DNA from: Eunapius fragilis
Lineage: Eukaryota > Porifera > Demospongiae > Spongillida > Spongillidae
Assembly: GCA_963681505.1 (NCBI GenBank)
Contig: OY811992.1
Coordinates: 1,262,531 to 1,326,530 of the forward strand
Direction of reading: 5' to 3'
Length of the DNA stretch: 64,000 bases
Position numbers and translations under genes: made by a program. Of this stretch, positions 32,610-44,800 are shown piece after piece (position 1 is the first letter of the stretch; every line of letters starts with the position of its first letter). The notes under the pieces are model-generated. The model ran no database searches, was not told the DNA's origin, and saw only the letters and a list, made by a program, of their open reading frames with translations.

Positions 32610-34635
32610 AGATGAGGTGGGAGGGCCTCTTTTACCTTGGTGTTGGTGTGCCTGGAGCATTTTTTTGACGGGTGTGTCTCCCCAAGCAGATCTTCCACAT
32701 TGAGTGCTTCAAGTGTTCTTCGTGTGACTGCAAACTTCTGCCTGGGGACCAGTTTGGAATAAGCAATGGAAAACTCCTGTGCAGGGCTGACCTTGATGCT
32801 CTGTGTGAAGGGGTGCGGTCTCCAACAGGTCAGTCAGGGAGATGTCTCACACTAAAACTGGCATTGTATGTAATGTTATGTATGTATGTATGTATGTATG
32901 TATGTATGTATGTATGTATGTATGTATGTATGTATGTATGTATGTATGTGTGTGTATGTATGTATGTATGTATGTGTGTATGTGTGTGTATGTATGTATG
33001 TATGTATGTATGTGTATGTATGTATGTGTGTATGTGTGTGTATGTATCTGTGTATGTATGTATGTGTGTGTATGTGTGTGTATGTATGTATGTGTGTGTG
33101 TATGTGTGTATGTATGTATGTATGTATGTATGTATGTATGTATGTATGCATAAATACATACATACATGTACATACATGTGTGTGTATGTGTGTGTGCATG
33201 TGTGTACCAGTTCACAGAGAACAGTCCATGCAATTATCTCCTCTCTTGCTGCTGTTAATTTGCTAAGTTAAATCTGAAGTTTTTACCTCTGAACCCAAGT
33301 GGGCTGGTTTGCACATTAGCTCGTGCATTTCTGGGATGACCGCATTTGGCCCCAAAACGTTTGTTATTGTTCATCCCAGCTACACCATCACGGCTATGTG
33401 GAAACCTGGTTAGGTTTTGGGCTTGGCTCATAGTTGAGTCTTCTTGTTGGGGGCACGGTCCAAGGAATGTCTGGTACATTTTGTTGTACCTTGTAGAGGA
33501 GGGAGGTGTGGTGACACCCCTTAGACTTACAAACACACAATGGACATTGATGGGGGAGGGAACATGCATGCATCATTACATCCCAATGAGCAAGCCTCTA
33601 TTGGAGGGGGGGGGGGGGGACCCCCACCAATGTGATGGTGTTTATGTGTGTTAGTATGTGCGTTGAGGTGTGGTGTGTGTTGTTGATGTTGTGTGTGGTG
33701 TGAAGGTGTGTATGTATGTTTGTATGTATGTTGAGGTAGGTTGTACCCAAGAGTGAGCCTTTCATGAGGGGGGGGGGGGGGGGGGAGAGGGGGAAAGAAG
33801 GGGAAGTTGTTGCTTATCACAATTTCTATTCCAGACACGGGGAGTGGCAGCGAAGGGAGCGGCTCGGGTATGGTCGGACACAAAGTCAGTTCCATAAAGC
33901 GACAGAACTCCGAGAAAGGCCCGCGCGTGAGGACAGTTCTCACAGAGCAGCAGCTGCAGACACTGAGGACCATATATGCCTCCAACCCCCGTCCCGATGC
34001 CCTGCTCAAGGAACACCTCGTTGAGATCACGGGCCTCAGTTCCAGAGTTATTCGGGTCTGGTTCCAGAACAAGAGGTGCAAGGACAAGAAGCGAGCCATC
34101 CAGCAAGCCGAAGCGTCACGCATGCAGCAGGTAAGATGTTTGCACTGGGTCCCCTCGACTGCCAAATCTCCCCTCCCCCACCGCACACATCACCTTTTAC
34201 CATCCATCACCTCCCTCCACCATCTCCACCATCTATCTCCACCATCACCATCACCTCCTCTACTGCCCATCTCCACCACCGTCACTTCCCTCACCCATCT
34301 CCATCACCATCACCTCCCCTCCACCACCCTTCAACCTTCCCCTCTAGGTTTTCTGTGATTCACTCTGATTGCTATTTGTCTTGTCTGCAGACCATACCAC
34401 CTTTGACCCCACAGACTCCGCTTACCCCTGACACACTAGGACAGATCTCCCCCCGTCACGGGATGGCTGCCTTCACCTACTCCCCGGCCCCCTACGAACT
34501 GGCACCCCCCGTGCCTCACACACCGTCTTCAGCATCTTCCATCGTCTCTTGTTACCAACACACCCAAACATGGGGCTCCCCCACAAACACCTACCCGAGC
34601 TTTGCACCAGGGCTGGTGAGTGACCTGTGTGTGTG

Positions 34636-34692
<57 letters not shown>

Positions 34693-34909
34693 TGTGTGTG
34701 TGCATGCGCGTGTGTGTATGTGTGTAATTGCATTTAACATTGCATGGACTGAGGTGATAACTATGAATGTGATTGATCTATTTGTGCTGCACAGGTCTAT
34801 CACCTAGTCTGTCGCTTGTCGTTATTCTCCTTTCTCCCTGCAGACTGTGGAACGCCAGGAGTTCATGTCAACAGTGCACCCATCTCAGTCCAGTCACTTT
34901 GCTTTCTGA
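30881..34909 (+). CDS. ISL: Islet-class LIM-homeobox transcription factor
   Basis: Islet proteins are nuclear LIM-homeodomain regulators of neuronal and other cell fates. Exons in phase: 30881-30908 (tentative start exon), 31201-31387, 32097-32172, 32690-32828, 33835-34130, 34391-34615 and 34844-34909 (TGA), for 338 aa. LIM1 starts [14 protein letters not shown] and contains [14 protein letters not shown]2 starts [15 protein letters not shown] and contains [11 protein letters not shown]. After a Ser/Gly linker the homeodomain reads [37 protein letters not shown] and [17 protein letters not shown]; the last string is the Islet-class recognition helix. A Pro/Thr/Ser-rich C-terminus follows. The first exon (MEAMNACVT) is chosen only because it is the nearest ATG exon that splices in phase 1. 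The intron before the homeodomain exon holds TATG repeats and G-runs. Confidence 0.94.
32878..33150 (+). repeat. (TATG)n array in ISL intron 4
   Basis: Tetranucleotide repeat with TGTG interruptions, between the LIM2 and homeodomain exons. Confidence 0.93.
34628..34690 (+). repeat. GT microsatellite in ISL last intron
   Basis: (GT)n starting about ten bases after the donor of exon 34391-34615. Confidence 0.9.
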
Positions 34910-37181
34910 CTACCCCACCCCCTCATCCAGCAGCTGTTAGCCCGTCAAATGAGTTCCTCTATTTATCCAATTTGTTGTTAGGTGTCATGGCAACTGAAGT
35001 TCCCCTCCCCCTACTCTCTCTTTCTTTCTCTCTCTCGCTTTTATGTTGTGTGCGGGTATGTACCATTCTTATAGGCTAAGTTGAAGTTCAGGCACGTGGT
35101 GTTTGTTTATTTTATTTACAGCCACACCCATTTCTACACTTTTTTTTACACTTCCTCCATTTCAGTCATGTAACTTCAAGATCCACACAGTTTATTGGTC
35201 TACATTGTTCCATTTTTTTGGTGCTGTTTTCCTTTTTTTTTTTAACCCACTCCCTTTTTTTGTGCTGCTCAATTAATCAGCTGTTCTGATCACCATTGTC
35301 TACATAATTTAAAGCTACTATGTTGGGGCTGGCTTGCTATGTTGGGCTGGCTTGAAGTCCATACTGGTGGACCTTTTTTTCACACATCTGTATTATCCGG
35401 GGAAGGATATGAGTGTCCCCTATTTAAGGTTTTTTTTTTTTTGGATATGTCAGCTTCATGGATTTCCTTGCAAGCCTATTTCTTCCCAACGTTTTATTTT
35501 GTTGGGTTGGTAATGTATGTAAACAAGATGGTATCTTTTCAAGGAATGGTTTGAGGTGGTGTGAATGGTGATTCCTGATCAGAAGAATAACTTGTATTGT
35601 TGAAACCAAAGCATGGAGCTGTGTGTTGCTACAGCAACACCAGGGGGCAGGTTAAGTTAAGAAGGTTCTTTCCAAGAATGATCTTACCCATTCAATCAGA
35701 GAAATTTGAACAAACAGGAAGTAGATACAGGATGATGTCATCAGTCATTTTCATTGAAATGTGCAAACTGAAAATTTGGAGATGGCACAAAATGGATTTC
35801 AAGGTAAATAGGTTGGATGTCTGAATTCTCTCTGCATTTAAGCTGAATGTACACAGAGTTATCATTGGAGTGCTTTCTCTTAAGACAGTGGTGGTGTTCC
35901 TTGACCATCTCGCAAATCCTTATAGTTAGACAAATGTTGGCAAGGTCTTCAGAGCTAACCCTGAAGTGTGGTAAGAATATTGTATCGCCCTGCATGTGAT
36001 CAAGTCCCGTAATAAGGCCTTGTGTCTTGAAAAGAATGTACTCAAAAGCCGTCCATTGTTAGGAGACCACTTGAAGAGGGCTATAGAGGGCAGCGGGGCA
36101 AGGGGCTGTAAATATAGACAATCCCACTAAGCTTTGTAGCTAGCCACACAAAAGGACAGAGTACGCTCTTCATTAATATATTCTCACACCACACGGTTAC
36201 TCTAAGGTGACTGATATCAGTTCTCTGAAATTAGCCTTTAAGCTGGGTCACGTGACTTCAGGTGACCAGTGAAGGGATAGGAAAATCACACATAACTAAT
36301 GATATTTTGTGAGCCCTTCCCCCTTCCTATTATGATCCTCAGAACTTGTCTATCAACAAGGCATCATAATAATTATTTGATAGAGGTACCTATACAGTAG
36401 GTCCTCTACATGTACACTGACTTCAGCTTACTAATATCTGGAAATTGGTTAGGTTCCATTTCGCGGCAACTATCCCATTATAATGAACGGGATTATCATG
36501 CGTGTGGCCCAAAATTATATTTTGAATACAGATGTCTCCTTTAGGCGACACCAATAAAAAAACTATAAAATGAATTGTGAAATCAACACTTTTAACCACA
36601 TCAATTTAACCAAATGTACGAGGATATAATGACATCTACAACGGCCAGACACTATAGTACCAGCGGGCCTATTGAAAGTATTTGACTGCCCAGTTACACT
36701 GCAACAATGCCGTCAATAGCGGTAATCGTCTCTTTCCATGTTCTATAGCTGTGATAATGCAATGCTTGTGAACCTAGTAGTTTCTGATCTGGTCAGGTGT
36801 CGTTTAAAATTTAAATGCGATTTCATATTAGGCACATATACAGGGGAAAAATTTAGCAGGGTGGTGAAAATTGAGATGCAAGGAACAAAATGCCTCTTCC
36901 GCCGTAGATATGTGGGTAGTCAATCTCATTTCAAGTATCAGACCAGGGAAAATATATTAGATTTTTGATTCTGTACAACATGCATTTATACTGCTAGTAC
37001 TAAAGGCTACTTGTGTATTGCGATATTTTGAGAGCAGTCATACAGTTAAGTTGGTGAAAACAGAAAAAGGCAGAGGCTCACAAGATGCGAGAAGGTTGTA
37101 GTGGGGTATGCAAAATCTTTATCTCATATTGACATGAGTTGTAAAAAAAAAACAGCTAAGTGCTAAAAATTGGGTTTTCCT
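34910..37181. other. 2.3-kb intergenic region without a supported gene
   Basis: AT-rich sequence between the ISL stop and the 3' end of the VWA gene. No frame over 100 codons, no family motif, no tRNA fold and no tandem array was found. It probably contains the ISL 3' UTR and intergenic regulatory DNA. Confidence 0.5.
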
Positions 37182-37302
37182 TCACAACAGCCCTAGTTTT
37201 CTCACAGCCATAAACTGTTCTGGTATTTCCATCAGTGCACTAACAGCAAAATTGATTTCAGGGGCCTTTCCTGCAGCAGACTGTGTGTGTGTGTGTGTGT
37301 GT

Positions 37303-37367
<65 letters not shown>

Positions 37368-39401
37368 TGTATGTGTGCATGTATGTGATTGTGTATGGAG
37401 TGGGAGTGAGTGCATGTGTGACTAAAGATAATACAAGTACACTCACTTTATTGTAATCGACAAACTGAAAGTTGTCGAAGGCCCTCTCTGGCAATGAGTC
37501 GTCTGAAGGGGAGAAGAACATACAAGTACTGAATGAACCCAATGGTTCTGAATGGCTGATTCAGAAACGAACTTCCATCTTACCAAACTCATCCATCTGT
37601 TCCCAAGGGCCATCTCCAACTCCCACCACCACAATGGACAGTGGGTACTTTGAAGCTTCTACAATGGCTGCTCGGGTAGGCACTTCATTGGTCACCTGAG
37701 GTCATGTGACTGCAACATAAGCCTTTGTGTGCGCACACTTACCTGCCCATCAGCTATGATCACCAGAATATGATACTTTAAGAAGGCAACACTGCATCAT
37801 AATAAAAATCACACACACACACACACAGCAGACACTTACACTCTGTTCCTTCTTGACTATCTCAATAGCTTTTTTGATCTGTGTGGGGCCCTTGTTATTT
37901 AAAATCTTTGTTAAGACAAAGGCTAACCAAGGGAGCAAAACTGGTTGGACCAGACAGTTGTATGTTCTGTGCCACACGATTATAACACTCCAGCACCTCC
38001 TCAAAGCCATGACATGAACCACCCTGCTTCAGTGAAAACACAGACTTGTCCTTTGTCTTGATATCACCTTGGAGACGATAACGTAGCCACTAAAAACAGT
38101 GAACCCTCCCCACTGGCTTAAGTAGACTCACCAAATCCAAAGGCAGGGATGAGATGGTCTTCATCAAACCTCTCCTACGGTATGGAGGGGAGAAGAAAAG
38201 TGAGAACAAGAGAAGATGGGATAGCATGAAGAGAGGGTGCAGGTGGTGCCTTCGTTCTACTGGTAACTCACAAGGGTTTTTCCCACAACTGATATGACCT
38301 GCAATTGTGGATAATAGGATGTAGAAAGATATAATTTTTAAAAACTAACCTTCTGATACGGATTGGGCAGTTGTGGGTCCAGACTATGCAGGCTTCTCCC
38401 TCCAAACGAGCGGGCTCCTTGTGTCTCATTGCTGGCAGTGAAATCAACACCTTGATTTATAGGGGTGGGGAGGGGGAGGGGGAGGGAGGGGAGGGGTGAT
38501 CTTCAGTGTGACGCATTTTATGAATAGCCCCCTAAGTTAACCAACCACATCCATCTAATTACCATAGCAACAATCCACAGCCACAGGGCAATATTGCCGG
38601 TGACTGCTGTATTTTGTTCATAACTAATTATTGTTGGTACCAACTTTAATTTTCTTTTATAGTCCACAGATGATGTACTTTAATATTTATAAGGAAATTT
38701 TCAATCAAATATTCATGATGGAAAAAAAAATTAAGCACATATATACATATAATTAGAGAGAGGTATGAAATTCTCTTAATTATTTACCCTTTATTTTTAA
38801 TTGTCACATAGTTTGTGTGTGTGAATGTCTATTATAGTTACATATATTAATAATTATGGTATTACATTATTAATAATTTACCTATCCTAATTATAATGTT
38901 TATTAGATTGAACTAGTTTTGGATCTTGAATATGTGGGTGTTGATTTTCAAACTACATATTAGAACTCAACGAAATAACTTTAAATTGTGCTACAACAGC
39001 ATCATGTGCTATGACTACAAGACATTAAATTAGAATTATTGCGATTAAACGATACACTTTACAGTTCAAAATAAAAGTTCATTAATAATTGATACCAACA
39101 ATAGATTGCGAACAAATACGGAATCACCAAGTGTGTATGAGCCAACTCCAATCTTAAGTGCCTTACCAATTATAAGGTTGCTTGTCTCCAGACCAGCACG
39201 GCTCAGTGCCGCGCTCACCTCCTCCAAGGTCGTGAATTTATCAGCTAGAAATGTGTAGTTAAAATCACTCATTAATTGTGAACAAATATACAGCCACACC
39301 GTCACACCACAGACGTACACACACAAGCACACACACGCACGCACACACACAAGCACACACACGCACGCACACACACAAGCACGCACACGCACACACACAA
39401 G

Positions 39402-39495
<94 letters not shown>

Positions 39496-39755
39496 AATTG
39501 ACTGTTTGGTAGCAGGTTTGGTTGCTTTGCTCTTCTGGCTGGCATCATTCGTAGCCTTAACTGAGCGGCATCATATCACAAACGGGGAAAAAAAACTTTT
39601 AGATAACCCAACTACGACGCATAGGCAGACCTACCCGTAGAAGCGCTGGGCGATGTAGTAGCCTTGCCTGACCTTCCCGGGTTATTTGTAATCAGGAAAT
39701 ACAAGATCGTAGCAATGATAGCAACGATACCAACCACCAGTACGAACGGTTCCAT
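37182..39755 (-). CDS. Membrane-anchored copine/RGLG-type VWA protein, copy A
   Basis: The fold is the copine-like von Willebrand A domain also found in plant RGLG ubiquitin ligases; such domains bind metal and partner proteins. Twelve exons in phase: 39635-39755, 39495-39560, 39167-39244, 38350-38450, 38272-38298, 38132-38174, 37928-38067, 37840-37878, 37743-37775, 37584-37695, 37447-37502 and 37182-37280, for 304 aa. An N-terminal span ([19 protein letters not shown]) precedes a short linker and the domain: [10 protein letters not shown] (MIDAS), [77 protein letters not shown], and [14 protein letters not shown]. The RING finger of plant RGLGs is absent. A paralogue lies directly downstream in window coordinates. 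The function is unknown; the role of the membrane anchor is inferred from hydrophobicity only. Confidence 0.88.
37284..37366 (+). repeat. GT microsatellite in copy A last intron
   Basis: (GT)n with a TATATA interruption, immediately upstream (transcript sense) of the last acceptor; copy B has a shorter GT tract at the same position. Confidence 0.9.
39303..39494 (+). repeat. CA microsatellite in copy A intron 2
   Basis: (CA)n with GC-containing variants, starting at the donor of minus-strand exon 39495-39560. Confidence 0.92.
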
Positions 39756-39893
39756 CTAATAGCAAACTCGTCCCACACTTGTTGTCTCGTACCCAGGCCT
39801 TTATTTACGCCCGGCAATTAAGGAATAAATACTCTAATACGTCATTTAATTTTTCCATCAAGATTGTGCTGAACACATGCGTAATGGTTCAGT

Positions 39894-41772
39894 TCATAAC
39901 ACTCCCAGTTTCCTGACAGCCAGAAACTGGTCAGGGATTTCCATGAGTGCCGAGACTGCAAAATGAACATCAGGGTCTTTTGCTGCTGCAGACTGTGTGT
40001 GTGTGAGTGTGTGTGTATGTGTGTGTGTGTGTGTATGTGTGTGTGTATGTGTGTGTACAGGTGTGAGGAATTTAAATGTGTTGTGTGTTGGTGTGCATGG
40101 AAGCAGGACAGTTACAGAATGATGAGGTCTAGGGACTACAGAATGATGAGGTCTGGGGATTACAGAATGATGAGGTCTGGGGACTACAGAATGATGAGGT
40201 CTGGGGATTACAGAATGATGAGGTCTGGGGACTACATTGTACAGAATGATTAGGTCTGGGGACTCACTTTATTGTAATCGACAAACTGAAAGTTGTCGAA
40301 GGCCCTCTCTGGCAATGAGTCGTCTGAAGGGGAGAAGAACATACAAGTACTGAATGAACCCAATGGTTCTGAATGGCTGATTCAGAAATGAACTTCCATC
40401 TTACCAAACTCATCCATCTGTTCCCAAGGGCCATCTCCAACTCCCACCACCACAATGGACAGTGGGTACTTTGAAGCTTCTACAATGGCTGCTCGGGTAG
40501 GCACTTCATTGGTCACCTGAGGTCATGTGACTGCAACATAAGCCTTTGCGTGCGCACACTTACCTGCCCATCAGCTATGATCACCAGAATATGATACTTT
40601 AAGAAGGCAACACTGCATCATAATAAAAATCACACACACACACACACAGCAGACACTTACACTCTGTTCCTTCTTGACTATCTCAATAGCTTTTTTGATC
40701 TGTGTGGGGCCCTTGTTATTTAAAATCTTTGTTAAGACAAAGGCTAACCAAGGGAGCAAAACTGGTTGGACCAGACAGTTGTATGTTCTGTGCCACACAA
40801 TTATAACACTCCAGCACCTCCTCAAAGCCATGACATGGTCCACCCTGCTTCAGTGAAAACACAGACTTGTCCTTTGTCTTGATATCACCTTGGAGACGAT
40901 AACGTAGCCACTAAAAATAGTGAACCCTCCCTACTGGCTTAAGTAGACTCACCAAATCCAAAGGCAGGGATGAGATGGTCTTCATCAAACCTCTCCTACA
41001 ATATGGAGGGGAGAACAGAAGAGAAGCAAAGAGGAGAGAAATAAAGTCATGGTGTGGTGTGCAATTGGTGTCCATCTTAACACAAACCAAGGTTCTTCCA
41101 AGGATAGAGATGACCTACAAGAATTTGGGGGCGGGGGGTCGATGGGGAATACTCGAGCACACGCTTATGCGTGTTTTTGATGTTACCTTCTGATAAGGGT
41201 TAGGCTCCTCTGGGTCTAGAGAATGGAGGCTCCTGCCCCCGAACGTGCGTGCCCCCTGTGTGGCGTTGCTTCCCGTAAAGTCCACCCCTGTTCGAGAACC
41301 CTATGAAATTGCGCTATAACAAAACATCCTCTTTTCACCAACCAACAATGAGGTTACTGGACTCTAAACCAGCGTTCTTCAGAGCGTCGCTAACCTCCTC
41401 CAAAGATGCGTACTTGTTGGCTGGAAGAGAAGCAGTCAGATAATAGGGTTTAAAACAAAAAAGTTAATGTGGACGTACGTACCAATGCATTGCAAATGTC
41501 TTAATCTGTCCTTACCAGAGGGCGGCTTTATACATATGTGCACGAGATAACTTTAAGTAGACGTTAAGAAGAAAACATGGCATGTAGCCTCCTATAATCA
41601 CCATACCAAAACCCCTCTCGCCTTCTTCCTCCGTCGTTTGGCATACCTTCGAGGTTGAACCGCCAGCCTGCGCGTTCTTCCCTGACGTTTGATTCGCAGA
41701 CTGCTTGAGACAATAACTAACAAGAACCGCTATGATCATTACGAGCCCGACCACAAGAGCGAGCACTTCCAT
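39894..41772 (-). CDS. Membrane-anchored copine/RGLG-type VWA protein, copy B
   Basis: Tandem paralogue of copy A with the same exon plan: 41647-41772, 41516-41525 (10-nt microexon, tentative), 41343-41420, 41187-41287, 41088-41114, 40953-40995, 40749-40888, 40661-40699, 40564-40596, 40405-40516, 40268-40323 and 39894-39992, for about 287 aa. It has an N-terminal span ([17 protein letters not shown]), [10 protein letters not shown] (MIDAS), [14 protein letters not shown], the shared central domain, and [14 protein letters not shown] at the end. The outer exons differ clearly from copy A, but exons 40268-40995 and their introns are almost identical to 37447-38174. Two amino-acid differences are visible in the shared part: in exon 40749-40888, Ser to Pro before CHGFEEV and Arg to Cys in YNRVAQ. 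The gene faces GFM2. Confidence 0.86.
40106..40262 (+). repeat. Short tandem repeat at the edge of the shared tract (copy B)
   Basis: About six copies of a 22-bp unit (gattacagaatgatgaggtc plus tg), ending where the near-identical copy A/B sequence begins. It is absent at the equivalent place in copy A. Confidence 0.85.
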
Positions 41773-41874
41773 CTTTTCCCTCGAAAGCGGTAAGAGAGGC
41801 AACGCCCACTGCACATGTAGGTTAGTAATAAAAAGTAATAAATTTCAGGGCCGTAATAGATATTAATTTCTCTG
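41773..41874. promoter_or_regulatory. Bidirectional promoter interval, VWA copy B (-) / GFM2 (+)
   Basis: 102 bp between divergent start codons; AT-rich, no specific motif claimed. Confidence 0.55.
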
Positions 41875-44800
41875 ATGCAGCGAAGTGTGTTCGCTTGGGC
41901 ATGCGGAGGACGCTGGGGGCTATCAAGACGTCAAGCATTAGCGGGTGAGGTGCAGATTTTCTGGAGAGATTTAAAAATTGATATTTCCATGCGTTGCTGG
42001 ACAATATTTTCCTCAGGGTCAGCTTCTCCGTTTCACCGCCACTACAGCTCATCAAACAAGGATGAACAGACCGTAGTGTACGTGGGTGGCGCTCGTTATC
42101 AAAGCTGATGCTAACGGACAACGTGTGTGTTACACATTATTATTATCGTCCAGTACAAGCGCGGCGTTGATTAGGAATGTGGGGATCATGGCTCACATAG
42201 ATGCAGGGAAAACGACTACAACGGAACGGATGTTGTATTACACTGGGGTAACGAGGAAAATTGGTGGTACGTTCAGTGTTCTGAAGTTGCTGCGTGCGAG
42301 TGTGTGCATGCATGTGTAATACGTGTGCATGTGTGCGCACGTGGTTCTGCTTTTCACGTTGACTATATGTATGAATGGTGACAAGATGTGGACGATGGGA
42401 GCACTGTCATGGATTATATGAAACTGGTGCGTGCACAAGCGTTGATGGCTGGTAGCTCTAGAGGATTGTCAGACAGATGTTTTTTATTTTATTTTTTGCT
42501 CAGGAGAGAGAGAGAGGTATTACTATCAACGCAGCAGCCATTACGTTCAACTGGAAACATCACAGGATCAACCTCATCGACACGCCTGGTAGGGGTAGCA
42601 TCCTGGTACACGCCTGGTAGGGGTAACATTCTGGTACACGCCTGGTAGGGGTAGCATCCTGGTACACGCCTGGTAGGGGTAGCATCCTGGTACACGCCTG
42701 GTAGGGGTAGCATCCTGGTACACGCCTGGTAGGGGTATCATCCTGGTACACGCCTGGTAGGGGTAGCATCCTGGTACACGCCTGGTAGGGGTAGCATCCT
42801 GGTACACGCCTGGTAGGGGTAGCATCCTGGTACACCCTCCACTAACTGTCTGGTGATGTATCTAGGTCACGTTGACTTTACTTTTGAAGTGGAGCGATCC
42901 CTGAAAGTACTGGATGGAGCTGTAGCTCTGTTTGATGGCTCAGCAGGTGTGGAGGTAACTTCTTTAAGATGTGTTTTTTTTTTTTTTTTTTGAGGTAAAA
43001 ATTTTTTAAATTAGGTAATATTCATGTTTAATAGGGGGTGATACACATAGCTTTGATAGGCGGTGATAGCTTTAATAGGGGGTGATAGCTTTAATAGGGG
43101 GACATACACTTTTTTAAATTTAACAATAAAATTTTTAACTAACGTTAATTTATAAACGAATTTCCTTGATTGTGATTGTGTAAGTTGTGTTACAAGTTAC
43201 ACATTTTTTCTTTGGCTTTAGTTTCACATGGCTGTATTGGGAGGGGGAGGAGCATCACGCAGCCACACCCACTATACCTCACACGTGGACTAGCATTCAT
43301 TCATGCAAACAGTAAATGCTGACCCTGGAATCTTTAGGCACAGACAGTGGCAGTGTGGAAGCAAGCTGACAGGTACATGGTACCACGTATTGCCTTTGTG
43401 AACAAGATGGACAAACCTGCTGCCAGGCAAGGGTGCCCAGTCCTTCCACTACTGTCCTCCTTTAACTGTTTCACTTGGTGATCTCTCTCCTCCCCATCCT
43501 GCAAGCCTTTCCTCCTCCCCATCCTGCAAGCCTTTCCACTTCCCCATCCTGCAAGCCTTTCCTCCTCCCCATCCTGCAAGCCTTTCCTCCTCCCCATCCT
43601 GCAAGCCTTTCCTCCTCCCCATCCTGCAAGCCTTTCCTCCTCCCCATCCTGCAAGCCTTTCCTCCTCCCCATCCTGCAAGCCTTTCCACCTCCCCATCCT
43701 GCAAGTCTTTCCTCCTCCCCATCCTGCAAGTCTTTCCTCCTCCCATCCTGCAAGTCTTTCCTCCTCCCCATCCAGCAAGCCTCTCCTCCTCCCCATACCA
43801 TTAACCTGCTGCCAATCTCCTCTTTCATTCTGGTGCCGATCACCATTTACCCTAGCTAGCTAGCTCCACCCCTAGCTCCACCCCTTCACTAGCTCCACCC
43901 TTCTCACCACTGACTAGCTATCTCCATCCCTTCACTGTCTCATCACCACAGTTTGTCATACACGGTTGACACCATGAAGAAGAAGCTTCATGCCACGCCT
44001 CTAGTTGTGCAGCTTCCCTTGGGCCAGGGGAAGGACTTCTGTGGCGCGGTGGACCTTGTTGCCATGGATATTTTGGCCTGGGCACCTGGATCAGATGGAT
44101 CAGAATATTCCAGGACACCACTCGTACCATCATCGGGGATAGCTGATGCAGATTTCCACTGTCTAAGTGATGCTTCAAAGGAACCACCTGGGGTACTGTT
44201 AAGCAAACGGCTCTGGGAAGAAATACTCCAAGCAAGAAGTGTCCTAGCCGAGCAGGTGTGTGTGATTAAACCTGGTACATATCCTCCATCACTTATTCAT
44301 AACACACCCTGTCCTCTGATTTGATTATACTCCCACCTCACCTTCCCTACCACCTTCCCCTCCTCCCACCTCACCTTCCCCCTCCTCCCACCTCTTCCCC
44401 TCCTCCCACCTCACCTTCCCCTCCTCCCACCTCACCTTCCCCTCCTCCCACCTCACCTTCCCCTCCTCCCACCTCACCTTCCCCCTCCTCCCACCTCACA
44501 GGTGCTTACGCTTGACGACCAGCTCCTGGATGACCAGCTTCTTAAGGATTCCTTCAGTCCCATCACCCTCTCCCCCGCCAAGCTGAGGGAGGGGCTAAGG
44601 AGGGTCACCCTTGAGTGTCATGGTGTGCCGGTCTTCTGTGGCAGCTCACTCAAGAACAAGGGAATCCAACCACTATTGGATGGAATTATCCAATACCTTC
44701 CTGCTCCTAATGAACGGGATCACAGCGTGTACGTATGTGTGTGTGTGTGTGTGTATGTGTGTGTGTGTGTTTGCGTGTACGTGTGTGTGTGTGTGTGCAT

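Noticed and set aside
42560-42835. Minus-strand ORFs with [15 protein letters not shown] repeats
   Set aside because: Shadow of the 28-bp GFM2 intron repeat.
43427-43432. GT donor GCAAGG|GTGCCC for GFM2 exon 7
   Set aside because: It keeps frame but inserts two residues relative to family alignment and has a poor donor, whereas AG|GCAAGG matches the GC-donor consensus and aligns without a gap.
43334-43846. Minus-strand ORFs with [10 protein letters not shown] repeats
   Set aside because: Shadow of the 25-bp pyrimidine minisatellite in GFM2 intron 7.
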